Shown in pieces: positions 8,981 through 16,860 of a stretch of DNA of 64,000 nt. A model generated the notes under the pieces. That model saw only the letters and a list, made by a program, of their open reading frames with translations, ran no database searches and had not been told where the DNA came from. Every line of letters starts with the position of its first letter. Position 1 is the first letter of the stretch. Made by a program: the position numbers and the translations under genes. The stretch comes from DASRLE01 sp963825315. Its GTDB lineage: Bacteria > Verrucomicrobiota > Verrucomicrobiia > Limisphaerales > Palsa-1400. The stretch is taken from positions 186,001-250,000 of the forward strand of contig CAWGST010000002.1 in the NCBI GenBank assembly GCA_963825315.1. The letters are read 5' to 3'.

Positions 8981-9151
8981 GCGCTTTGGCCCCGAAAGTT
9001 TTGGGAATTATATACAAAGTTACCCTTTCAGTCGCAAGTAGTTCACAATCAAGCGTTAATGAAGGATTCTGAATGAGAAGGTTTGAATTTCAACGGATTG
9101 AGAGGCATAATAATGTATATAATCCCAAAGTTTTCGGGGCTGGCGCTTTGG
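8981..9151. repeat. imperfect terminal inverted repeat element (MITE-like)
   Basis: Two arms of about 35 bases, 8981-9015 and 9115-9151, are near reverse complements sharing CCCCGAAA, TTTGGGA and TTATATAC blocks with a few mismatches and one indel. The roughly 100 bases between them have no gene. It lies in the iscA promoter region and the rest of this intergenic stretch (8914-9249) looks empty. It could be a small non-autonomous mobile element or a large transcribed hairpin. Confidence 0.5.
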
Positions 9152-9249
9152 GATTGGTCACGCGTCCCCTCCGCCGCTCTTGCTGCGGGAGAGGGGAGCC
9201 GTTCATTGCCCTGTTTGCTGCGTGGCGTTTGAGGCGCGGGCAAGAGTCC

Positions 9250-9290
9250 AATAACAGGATTTGACTCATTCCTGTTATTCGTGGTATGAT
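9250..9290 (+). promoter_or_regulatory. parDE promoter with palindromic operator
   Basis: A perfect 10-bp inverted repeat (9250-9259 and 9270-9279, 10-base spacer). The spacer contains TTGACT (9261-9266), a near-consensus -35, and TATGAT (9285-9290) follows at 18 bases as the -10. A GGAG ribosome site sits at 9312-9315, 8 bases before the parD ATG. The layout fits autorepression by the ParD antitoxin dimer, the usual control in this family; the binding itself is inferred. Confidence 0.7.
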
Positions 9291-9323
9291 GCCCAGTGAA
9301 GTGCATTTTATGGAGATGCCATT

Positions 9324-9599
9324 ATGAACGTATCGCTGACGCCGGAATTGGCAAAGTTTGTGGAAAAAGAAGTCGAGAGCGGCCTTTATCAGACCGCCAG
9401 CGAAGTCATCCGCGCCGGTCTCCGCCGTCTCAAGGAAGACAAAGCCGTGCGTCTGCCCCGAGCGCCGAAGACGCTTGAAGAACTGGAAACGCAGTTACTG
9501 CAAAGCATTGACCGCCTTGACCATGGCGAGGGGGTTGATGGTGAGGAGGTGTTTCGCCGGCTGCGCAAACGGATAAAAGAATCCCGCTCTGATGCCTGA
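9324..9599 (+). CDS. parD: ParD-family antitoxin
   Basis: Type II antitoxin, 91 residues. The N terminus MNVSLTPELAKFVEKEVESG followed by YQTASEVIRAGLRRLKE is the ribbon-helix-helix DNA-binding domain of ParD/CC2985-type antitoxins. The C-terminal part is charged and helical, as expected for the segment that wraps the toxin. The ATG has a GGAG Shine-Dalgarno. The stop overlaps the toxin start by 8 bases, so toxin and antitoxin are translationally coupled. Expected role: neutralise ParE and repress the operon through the palindrome upstream. Confidence 0.92.
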   Translation: MNVSLTPELAKFVEKEVESGLYQTASEVIRAGLRRLKEDKAVRLPRAPKTLEELETQLLQSIDRLDHGEGVDGEEVFRRLRKRIKESRSDA

Positions 9600-9906
9600 A
9601 TATATCCTTGATCCTTGCGTCGAGGGTGAACTGTGGGGCATTTGGCATTTCATTGCCCAAGACAATCCCGATGCCGCGACGCGCGTCATCGAAGCCGCCT
9701 ACGAGACGTTCAAAACTCTGGCTGCCAATCCTGGCCTTGGCAGGCCGCGACGATTTCGGAATCCCCGGCTCCGCGATGTCCGTTCCTGGCGCATTTCAGG
9801 TTTTGGAAATTACCTCATTTTTTACCGTGGCATCGCCGACGGCATCCAGGTGAATCACGTTTATCACGGCGCGCAGGACATTGAAGCGTTGTTTGGTGAA
9901 AAGTGA
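9592..9906 (+). CDS. parE: ParE/RelE-superfamily toxin
   Basis: A 104-residue toxin partner of ParD. Family landmarks are an N-terminal strand (YILDPCVEGELWGIWHFI), NPDAATRVIEAAYETFKTLA helices, LAANPGLGRPRR, and the C-terminal strands RSWRISGFGNYLIFYR and VNHVYHGAQDIEAL. ParE members poison DNA gyrase, while RelE relatives cleave mRNA; the spacing of GLGRPR and the YHGAQD tail favour ParE. It overlaps parD by 8 bases and shares its promoter. The reading frame is intact, so the module is probably functional. Confidence 0.92.
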   Translation: MPEYILDPCVEGELWGIWHFIAQDNPDAATRVIEAAYETFKTLAANPGLGRPRRFRNPRLRDVRSWRISGFGNYLIFYRGIADGIQVNHVYHGAQDIEALFGEK

Positions 9907-9971
9907 GCCACGAATCAGTTCTCACTGGCCAGGACACCAGCCGGCCGACCGGCAACCGTCGCGCGCCCGTC

Positions 9972-11135
9972 TCACTTCCCTTTCCACCATGTCCGGATAT
10001 CATCCGCGGCTTGATGCGCGAGCGCAGGGAAGCTCCGAACCGCCTCGCGCAATTCCGGGAAATAATGGACGGCCAGCCATAGGAGGGCGGCGACCACCGC
10101 CAGCCAGACCGCCGCATCCAAAAGAAACACGAAGGACCAGGCCCATCCCGGCCGGCCAAAACCCCAATAACACGCGCGTCGCGCCGCTTTCAGCGGGCTG
10201 ACGAGAATGCCGTAGGCGATGAACAGCAGCAACGCCGCGACCCACAGCGGCACGTTCGCCGGCAGCGCCAGCCCAAACACGGTGTTGGTCGCCAGCAGCG
10301 AGATCAAGGCGCAAATCCACAGGACTGTCGCCATGCCGTGCAGCAACGAAAGCAAGGGCAGCGCGATGCCCATCCCGGGATGGAAGGGGGCATGCTCCGC
10401 CCAATAGCCATGCCAATTATGCCGCCACTGATCCGCGTGCGCGCGCATTTCCCGCTTGAACCGGCGCTGCCATTCGCGGCGCGCCCGGCGGTCCGGGAAG
10501 CCCTTCATCGCCTCGTAATACCCTTCTTTGGCGCGCCGGATGAATTCCTGCGCCGTGGATGGGTTGCCGGACGCCGCCGCCTTTTCTTCCGGCGATTGCG
10601 CCTCGGGCACCACGATCGCCATCACCAGATAGACGAGCAGCCCGGTGCCCCAAAGTATCGTCAATAGAACGAAGGCAAGCCGCACGACGGTCGGGTCGGC
10701 GTTCATATAGGCGGCGATCCCGTTGCAGACGCCGGCGATCATGGCGCCATCGTGAATCCTGTAGAGCCGCCTTGGCGGCCCGCCGCCCCCCGCCGGTCGT
10801 TCTTCTCCCGCCGTCCCGGGTCGGCTCGCGCTGGTCTGGCCGCCTGCGCCGCCCGCGCCCGGGTCCGCGGCTGCGCCCGTGTCCGCCTCGATCGGCCCCA
10901 TCTCCGAAAGGGCGGCCGCAACCTCCTTCGTCACGACCACCGTCTTGTGGCTGACCAAAAGAGCGCGGAACTTCTCCGCCAGTGCCCGCTCGATATCCGA
11001 AAGAATTTCATCCCGATCCGGGTTGCCCTGCAGCCGCGCGGCTGCAGTCTCCAGATAGGCGCGCAGGGCATCATAGCCGCCTTCTTCGAGTTGATAGGCG
11101 ATGCCGTCCAGATTGATCGTGATAACCTTGTTCAT
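9972..11135 (-). CDS. PspC-domain membrane protein
   Basis: A 387-residue protein. Residues 1-90 form a soluble region beginning MNKVITINLDGIAYQLEEGG, resembling the N-terminal domain that precedes PspC in envelope-stress proteins. A low-complexity Gly/Pro linker follows, and then the PspC domain with YRIHDGAMIAGVCNGIAAYM and the transmembrane stretch TVVRLAFVLLTILWGTGLLV. The C-terminal half has three or four further membrane segments around an acidic/Trp-rich loop. It follows a padR gene by 18 bases with a good AAGGAG site. The PadR-PspC pairing suggests a repressor-controlled response to membrane or antibiotic stress. The target ligand is unknown. Confidence 0.85.
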   Translation of the reverse strand: MNKVITINLDGIAYQLEEGGYDALRAYLETAAARLQGNPDRDEILSDIERALAEKFRALLVSHKTVVVTKEVAAALSEMGPIEADTGAAADPGAGGAGGQTSASRPGTAGEERPAGGGGPPRRLYRIHDGAMIAGVCNGIAAYMNADPTVVRLAFVLLTILWGTGLLVYLVMAIVVPEAQSPEEKAAASGNPSTAQEFIRRAKEGYYEAMKGFPDRRARREWQRRFKREMRAHADQWRHNWHGYWAEHAPFHPGMGIALPLLSLLHGMATVLWICALISLLATNTVFGLALPANVPLWVAALLLFIAYGILVSPLKAARRACYWGFGRPGWAWSFVFLLDAAVWLAVVAALLWLAVHYFPELREAVRSFPALAHQAADDIRTWWKGK

Positions 11136-11153
11136 GATGGGAATTGTCTCCTT

Positions 11154-11480
11154 TTATTTTTGTCCCAGTTTTTTCACCGTCCCGTTGATCTTGCCCCAGT
11201 ACTCCAGCGTTTCGCGCAGTTGCTCCCGGCCTTTCGCGGTCAGCTCGTAATACTTGCGGGGCGGCCCGGCCTCGGATTCCTTCCATTCGTAATCCAGGAG
11301 CCCCTCGCGGCGCATCTTGCTCAGCAACGGATACAGCGTGCCTTCCTGGGTTGCGAATTCGGTCTCGCTCAGTTGTCTCAAGATGTCCGCAACATAGACT
11401 TTTTCCGCAGCGATGATCTGTAGCAAGAGGAACTCCAGCAAACCCTTCCGGATCGCGGAAAATTTTTCGTTCACGTTCAT
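11154..11480 (-). CDS. PadR-family transcriptional regulator
   Basis: A 108-residue winged-helix repressor. The PadR signature is plain: KGLLEFLLLQIIAAEKVYVADILRQL, then GTLYPLLSKMRREGLLDYEW and GPPRKYYELTAKGREQL. It is a short, single-domain PadR-s2 type with a C-terminal dimerisation helix. The ATG at 11480 is used; an in-frame TTG at 11486 is less likely. A 9-bp palindrome sits just upstream, so it probably represses its own operon, which includes the PspC gene. Confidence 0.93.
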   Translation of the reverse strand: MNVNEKFSAIRKGLLEFLLLQIIAAEKVYVADILRQLSETEFATQEGTLYPLLSKMRREGLLDYEWKESEAGPPRKYYELTAKGREQLRETLEYWGKINGTVKKLGQK

Positions 11481-11496
11481 CGTCAAATATCAAACA

Positions 11497-11522
11497 AGCT
11501 ACCTTTCTTCCACAAGGTAGCT
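11497..11522. promoter_or_regulatory. palindrome upstream of padR, probable operator
   Basis: A perfect 9-bp inverted repeat AGCTACCTT / AAGGTAGCT (11497-11505 and 11514-11522) with an 8-base spacer, 17 bases upstream of the padR ATG. The spacing between half-sites suits a winged-helix dimer. Binding by this PadR is inferred from position only. Confidence 0.65.
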
Positions 11523-11679
11523 GGTCGTCCAAACGAAAGCAAGAGAAAAGTTTGCGCTTCCTCGTAAGTGCTTGATTATGAATGGAATCGAACCTTCGTC
11601 TCATGCCATTTCCCTCAAATAATCGGTGCAAAAGGCAGGGCGGCCCCGGGAATGGCGAAAAAGCCCGCCTTTGGGGGGC

Positions 11680-11823
11680 CACGGCTGGCTCATGGAGCCT
11701 CCCGGGAACACCCGGACGACCAGCAGAGGTCGTCCTTACCGGGCCAAATGCGGTAGGGACGCGCTGCTGCGCGTCCGAAGCGGTCGCAACAAGGGACCAT
11801 CGGGCCTTCATGAGCCAGCCGTG
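11680..11823. repeat. 144-bp inverted-repeat element with nested hairpins
   Basis: Outer arms of about 20 bases (11680-11699 and 11803-11823) match as CACGGCTGGCTCATG with its reverse complement. Inside are two perfect hairpins: GGACGACC/GGTCGTCC (11714-11721, 11728-11735) and GGACGCG/CGCGTCC (11757-11763, 11770-11776), each with a 6-base loop. The nested layout is that of a REP/BIME-type or MITE-type repeat. Confidence 0.65.
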
Positions 11824-12160
11824 TTGGGGGGCGCTTGTCAAGAATTCATACTTGACAAACAGGCCCCCGGCACGCGTTTCGACCAATGTTTGCAGGGGTT
11901 TCGTGTTTTAAAAAAAGATGCCACCATGGCCTGTACAAATTCCGCCTTTTGTGCCATAATGCTCCCATGAGCACGCTTTGTCGCGCCGGGCGGAAATGGC
12001 GGAAATATGCGGGGGCAGACCCGCCCGCCGTAGCCGACTTGTCCACCATAGAGGCTGCGGCGACGGCGGATGCGGCGGAGGTGGGAAAATCAGAGAGCTT
12101 ATTTTTCTGCCCAACCCATCTTTCTGCCTTCCTGAAAGGCCGGGTTAAAGGAGGTCGAAA

Positions 12161-12233
12161 AATTTCGGATAATCGGAAATATTTCGGAAATATTTCGGAT
12201 AAACAGCCCTTTTCCGAAATTATTTCGGATTAT
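12161..12233. repeat. TTTCGGA(A/T)A direct and inverted repeat array
   Basis: Six close copies of a TTTCGGATAA/TTTCGGAAATA unit, four on the plus strand and one with its inverted form (TTCCGAAATTA), packed into about 70 bases. No protein explains the pattern. It may be a binding array or a simple-repeat expansion. Confidence 0.55.
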
Positions 12234-12301
12234 TTTTTTCGGGTGGAGCGACCATCCCGGTCGCGGTGCGGGGCGTCTCGCGCCGCACTTCCGGGCAAAG
12301 G

Positions 12302-12444
12302 CGGGTCAAAGCCAGTCAAACCCAGTCGGACCGATGCGTCGGGTCAAGCTGGCTGCCAAATTATATGCAAATACTTTACAATGAATGGCTTGCAGATTAA
12401 GCCGGGTCAAACCCGGTCAAAGCCAGTCAAAGTGGATCAAACCA
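12302..12444. repeat. GGTCAAA-CC-AGTCAAA repeat clusters
   Basis: Two clusters, 12302-12347 and 12401-12444, built from GGTCAAA(G/C)CC(A/C)GTCAAA units at roughly 9-10 base spacing. They resemble a diverged form of the GTCnGAC 9-bp repeats seen elsewhere in the window. Confidence 0.5.
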
Positions 12445-12533
12445 GTTTCGAGGAAGGCAAACACTTGGAGAATCCGGCTGTTCTTTGCCTCCTGGAGTCT
12501 TCGCGTCTTTGCGTTCTTTCTCAGGGGAGGCGC

Positions 12534-15266
12534 TCAATCGTCCTCCTCAGCCTTGACCGCCCAATCAGGATACGGCGTCCGCGAACCCTTGGTTGCGCGC
12601 CACAGTATGTGGTTGAGCACATCTTCCGGACACTGGTCCGGCTTGTCCAGCGGCAGGCGCGCGGAGACCTCGGCGTCCCTGCGCAACTGCCGGTCGGAAA
12701 TATTCCTCGACCCCGGGTTCATCCGGTCCAGCGGCACGTTGTTCGGCACGGCGTCGAATGGCGCAAAATCCGGCGCGTCCGTGAAGCAGTCAAACATCGG
12801 CGTCGCCGTGGCATCCATTTGATTCATCGGCGGCAGGCCCAGCATCAGTTCGATGGTGCGCACGATGCTGGTTTGATTGTATTGCGTGCTGACCACCCGG
12901 CCCCGTTTGGCGTAGGGACTGGCGAGGTAGGCTGTGGTGCGATAACCGCTCACATGGTCCCAGCCGGATTGCGGATCATCTTCGACGGCAAAAATGCAGG
13001 TGTCTTTCCAAAACGGGCTGTGGCTGACCGCCTGGCAAACCCTGCCCAGGGCCAGGTCATTGTCGGCCGCCATCGCCTCGGGCGTTGGCGAATCGGGTTT
13101 GGCGCCGTCGGTGTGATCGTTCGGCAGCCAGAGTATGGCCAGGTTCGGAAATTTGCCCGCTTGCTCAAATTCCTTCAATTCCCGGATGAATTGCGCGGCG
13201 CGGAACACGTCGGGCACCTCCAAATCCCAGCCAATCGTGTTCGTGGCGATGTGACCGCGCAACGTTTCGATCGTCGGTGTGCTCCAGATCGAAATGTTCT
13301 TTGTTCCGCCGGTCAATTCCCGGTAAATGTCCAGAAAACGCGGCGGCTGGCGGCGCGCCGGATTTTTCCACTGTTTGTGGCCGATGGTGAATTCGCCGTA
13401 GTCGCGCAGTGTTTTGCCGTGGGCCAGGGCGTTGTCCCATATAAAACCCGCCGGCGAATAGACCATGGCGTCCTCGCCGCCGGCATCGCCGCCGAACGGA
13501 TAGCCGCGCGGAAAACCGGCATAAATCTTCTCCATGTAATCTGTCGCCAGCGCGCTGTCGGTCCATTGGTGGCCGTCGGGACTCCGGCTGCCGCAGCAAT
13601 AAGTGTTATCCAGCAGCACGAACTCGCGGACCAGCTTGTGCTCGTTCGGAGTGATCTCCCTGCTGAAGATGCAGAGAGCCGGATCGCCATTGCCTTCCAT
13701 GACGTCGCCGAGCACCTGATCGTAAGTCCGGTTCTCTTTTATAATATATATGACATGTTGGATCAGGCCCGGCTCGCCGGCGCGTTCCGGCACGGGGCGC
13801 GGCGCCTGGCCGGGCCGGGCCGGCAGGTTCGCCGCGGCCAGCAGCGGATAGCGCATGTCGGCCAGGGCGGTGCGGGTCATGCCTTCCAACTCGCGCGCGT
13901 CCGGCACCGGCGCCAGCGACACCGACCCATGCCACTCCGCCGAATTGAAGGCGGTGCGGCCATTGCGTTTGGTTGGGTTTTCGCTGTCCCCTTTGATATT
14001 GGCCACGTCAATGGCCTTGTGTTTTGCGTCATAGACAATCGCGCCGGGAAACCAGCCCACCGGCATCAAGCCGAGCAGCTTCGATTTTCCAGGCTCAAAA
14101 TGGATGACCGCCACCGCGTTTTGCGTTCCATTGCACACGAAAAGCGTGCCGCCCGACTTGTCAAAAGCCACGGCGTTGGGCTGCGCGCCGAACAAATCGC
14201 CCGGATTCTGCCGCGCGCAAATGGTTTCCACGATTTCATCCGTGCGCGTGTTGATGACGCTCAAAGTGTCGCTGCCCGCGTTGGCCAGCGCCACATATCG
14301 TCCATTGGGCGAGACGGCCAGACCCGAGGCATGCAGCCCGGTGAGGATCTCCACTGGAGGTGCGTTGAGATTGAGGTTGATGACCGAAAGCGACCCTTCG
14401 CTGGGGACATGATGGAGGGGATCAACGCGCACGAACGTGTTTTGCCCGGCGGGACCGGTCATGCTGTGCGCGTCCGGTCTGCGTCCGCCCCAGTTGCTGA
14501 CATAGGCCTTCGACTGGGAGAGCACGACGTCATAAGGTTCGACTCCCACGTCCCAAAGCCGCAGGACCTGTCCCGTCGCGGCGTCCAGCTCCGCCAGCCG
14601 GTTGGAAAGATTGAGCACAACGTAAAGGCGTTTGCCGTCCGTCGAAACGGCGAGGCCGGAGGGGATTTCAGCCGCGCGCCAAAGCCCTTTGCAGGGGGGG
14701 AGCGGGATGGAAAACAGGCCCTTTAACGCATGGTCCTCCTGCACGGCGAAGACTTTGACGTCGCCGTTGACATTGGCCATATAGAGGCGCGAGCCGTCGG
14801 GCGAAAAGACCAGGCCAGTGTAGCTGATGCTGGCTCCCAAATCCGGGGCGGGCATGGCGTCGGAAACAGGGCCTGACGGACGGTCTTTGCCGGCATCCGG
14901 CAACGGGACATGTTGCAGGATTTTGCCGGACACAGGATCAAGAACCACCAGTTCATGGGTTTGTCCGGCCGTGACCAGCAACCGTTTGTCAGGGCTGAGC
15001 GCCAGGGCCTGCGGCCTCATGCCCGGCAGCTCAACCTGCCTTCCGGCCGGCGTCAGCAGTTGATTGACCGGCGTCTCAAACCCATCGGCGCCGTTGGGTC
15101 CCACCGTGTCTGAAGTGGCCGCAAAATCTTTTTCCGCCGAAGCGGGCGGAAGACACGACGCCAGCAGCGCCATAAAAATGAAGAGCGCAAGGATTGAAAA
15201 CCGGGAACCCGGAGCCATTCGCCTCATCAAGCGCGCTGGCAACAAAACATTAATCAAACGTGGCAT
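12534..15266 (-). CDS. YVTN/YncE-like beta-propeller fused to alkaline phosphatase-superfamily phosphoesterase
   Basis: About 900 residues. The N terminus has a hydrophobic segment ending LLASC, a lipobox, so the protein is probably a surface lipoprotein. Residues about 75-430 form a seven-bladed propeller with repeated motifs such as ALALSPDKRLLVTAG, GLAVSTDGKRLYVVLNLSN, GLAVSPNGRYVALANAGSD and FDKSGGTLFVCN. The C-terminal half is a phospholipase C/acid phosphatase-like metallo-esterase: HVIYIIKENRTYDQVLGD carries the metal and nucleophile region, and DGHQWTDSA, LPNDHTDG and VEDDPQSGWDHV supply metal ligands. The ATG at 15266 overlaps the upstream sulfatase-like gene; ATG 15230 puts the signal peptide at the start and is as likely. 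Last gene of a four-gene operon. Substrate unknown. Confidence 0.85.
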   Translation of the reverse strand: MPRLINVLLPARLMRRMAPGSRFSILALFIFMALLASCLPPASAEKDFAATSDTVGPNGADGFETPVNQLLTPAGRQVELPGMRPQALALSPDKRLLVTAGQTHELVVLDPVSGKILQHVPLPDAGKDRPSGPVSDAMPAPDLGASISYTGLVFSPDGSRLYMANVNGDVKVFAVQEDHALKGLFSIPLPPCKGLWRAAEIPSGLAVSTDGKRLYVVLNLSNRLAELDAATGQVLRLWDVGVEPYDVVLSQSKAYVSNWGGRRPDAHSMTGPAGQNTFVRVDPLHHVPSEGSLSVINLNLNAPPVEILTGLHASGLAVSPNGRYVALANAGSDTLSVINTRTDEIVETICARQNPGDLFGAQPNAVAFDKSGGTLFVCNGTQNAVAVIHFEPGKSKLLGLMPVGWFPGAIVYDAKHKAIDVANIKGDSENPTKRNGRTAFNSAEWHGSVSLAPVPDARELEGMTRTALADMRYPLLAAANLPARPGQAPRPVPERAGEPGLIQHVIYIIKENRTYDQVLGDVMEGNGDPALCIFSREITPNEHKLVREFVLLDNTYCCGSRSPDGHQWTDSALATDYMEKIYAGFPRGYPFGGDAGGEDAMVYSPAGFIWDNALAHGKTLRDYGEFTIGHKQWKNPARRQPPRFLDIYRELTGGTKNISIWSTPTIETLRGHIATNTIGWDLEVPDVFRAAQFIRELKEFEQAGKFPNLAILWLPNDHTDGAKPDSPTPEAMAADNDLALGRVCQAVSHSPFWKDTCIFAVEDDPQSGWDHVSGYRTTAYLASPYAKRGRVVSTQYNQTSIVRTIELMLGLPPMNQMDATATPMFDCFTDAPDFAPFDAVPNNVPLDRMNPGSRNISDRQLRRDAEVSARLPLDKPDQCPEDVLNHILWRATKGSRTPYPDWAVKAEEDD

Positions 15267-16860
15267 CGGGCTGGGTGACAGGCAAGTCTGGCTTGGCGTG
15301 AAGGTCCAGCCACGCTGCGGCGCCTGATTGATTGGTCACTTCATCGCGGAGAATGGCCAGGATCAAATCATGCGTCAGGACGGTGTTGAACTGGTTGGAA
15401 TAGGTCAAGGACTGGCCAACACCCGGGGATTTGACCAGGTAAGGCACTCGATAATCCCGCACTCCATCATATGATTGCGAACTCCGCCACGAATGGTCGG
15501 CGCTGACGATGACCCAGCTCTTGTCCCATTGGCCGGATGTTTCCATCCCGCGCCGCAAAGCGCCCAGATTATGATCCGCCAGGACAAGATTATTGAAATA
15601 GCTCGCGGACCTGGCAATCCCCATGCAGGTGAACTCGTTCTTTTCCGGCAAATAAACCCCCGGAGCGTGCGGTGGCGCCAAGTGAAGAAGAATCAAGCCA
15701 TAGGCTGGATTGCCGGCCACGGAAAGGGAATCGTCCAGGCTGTTTTTGCATATATCTATGAAAACCTGCCGGTGATGAAAGGCCCACGCCAGGGAAGCGA
15801 CCTGATGTTGTATTAACCCGCCAAAGGTTGTCGCACTCGTCGTCTCATAAACCGCCGTGATGCCATACAAATACCATGAGCAATAATTGAGGCTGCCGCC
15901 CAGCAGGCGGCCATAGGGGATATACCACCCGACGAGCGCCGTATTCACGCCCAATTCACGCGCCTGTGAAAAGACCGACGGCAACGCGGTCCAGTCATTG
16001 GTGGCGTGTGTGTCGGCCAGATGCAGCGCCACGTCGCAACCGTCGCGGGAAACGCCTGAAAGACGGTGCCCTGAAATCAAAGCGGGCATGGAAATGATCG
16101 TCCGGTCAGCGGGCGCATAGGCCTGATCGGCGAACAATGCCTCCTGGCGCAAGCGGTCGAATTCCGGCAAAGCCACGCTGGCGGGTCGTTTCGCAAAGGC
16201 TATGCGGTAATCCATTTCGTCAAAAATAATCCAAATGACGCGCGGCCGGCCTTCATGGACGGGGAGAAGCGGCGGTGGCGGCACGGAATGGGGACATCCA
16301 TCCACAGGCATCAAATTGCAGCAGACGAGAATGATTTTGGCCATGACCAATAACGCCACTGGAAATGTTACGACTATGACCCTGGCCATGGAGCGCGCGG
16401 CCAGGCGGTGTTTCCAGATCAGAAATATCAAGGCGGCAAAAAGGCAGAGCACCACCACCGGCTGTTTCAACAAGCGGCCGACCTGGCTGTCCTTCAGGCC
16501 CAGCACTTGCGCGCGGAAAAAATCCGCGGGAAACACCAGCAGAAGAAAGAATAACAGATCCAACACCAGAGACAGCATCCCCGTTCGGAAACGCCTCCAA
16601 AGACCTATGCCCAGCCAGATCAGCAAGGCAACTCCCAGGATATTCGCGGCCAAAGCCAGAAGTTCCACTGGCAGCAGGGACTGATTGTCGAAGAAACGGT
16701 TGTCATCGAACAGCAAATGCGACCAGGGCCGCACAAAACACCAGGCGGCCATCGTCAGAGCCACCATGCCGTCCTTGATTTTCTGCTTGAGCGGGCGGGG
16801 CAGCGGAATATAACCGCCGTGCTCGTTCGCGGCGGGCGCGTCATGGGCCGGCGGGTTCAA
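15250..16860 (-). CDS. membrane-anchored sulfatase-like (alkaline phosphatase superfamily) hydrolase
   Basis: About 536 residues. Four or five transmembrane helices lie in the first 180 residues, followed by a periplasmic catalytic domain starting RPRVIWIIFDEMDYR, where Asp-Glu-Met supply metal ligands, and ending with SADHSWRSSQSYDG, the distal metal site. The layout resembles LtaS-type phosphoglycerol transferases and other membrane sulfatase-like enzymes that edit envelope glycans or lipids. TTG at 16860 overlaps the methyltransferase stop (TTGA) and has a GAAGAAAGG ribosome site, so it is preferred over TTG 16884. The expected nucleophile appears to be Thr in PADRTIISMP, which points to a phospho- rather than a sulfo-substrate, since no CxPxR sulfatase motif is present. 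Confidence 0.8.
   Translation of the reverse strand: MNPPAHDAPAANEHGGYIPLPRPLKQKIKDGMVALTMAAWCFVRPWSHLLFDDNRFFDNQSLLPVELLALAANILGVALLIWLGIGLWRRFRTGMLSLVLDLLFFLLLVFPADFFRAQVLGLKDSQVGRLLKQPVVVLCLFAALIFLIWKHRLAARSMARVIVVTFPVALLVMAKIILVCCNLMPVDGCPHSVPPPPLLPVHEGRPRVIWIIFDEMDYRIAFAKRPASVALPEFDRLRQEALFADQAYAPADRTIISMPALISGHRLSGVSRDGCDVALHLADTHATNDWTALPSVFSQARELGVNTALVGWYIPYGRLLGGSLNYCSWYLYGITAVYETTSATTFGGLIQHQVASLAWAFHHRQVFIDICKNSLDDSLSVAGNPAYGLILLHLAPPHAPGVYLPEKNEFTCMGIARSASYFNNLVLADHNLGALRRGMETSGQWDKSWVIVSADHSWRSSQSYDGVRDYRVPYLVKSPGVGQSLTYSNQFNTVLTHDLILAILRDEVTNQSGAAAWLDLHAKPDLPVTQPDATFD

Larger units (their letters stand above)
11523..12533. other. 1-kb non-coding region rich in repeats
   Basis: No gene is supported on either strand. 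The plus strand stays open for a long way through here into the opposite-strand phosphoesterase gene, but its translation has no recognisable protein features. The region contains the inverted-repeat element at 11680-11823 and two arrays of short direct repeats (12161-12233 and 12302-12444). TGTACA and CATAAT near 11934-11962 are promoter-like but drive nothing I can identify. Confidence 0.6.

Noticed and set aside
11886..14726. Open plus-strand frame of over 900 codons
   Set aside because: It is opposite to the propeller-phosphoesterase gene, and its translation lacks any family feature; it is a GC-driven shadow.
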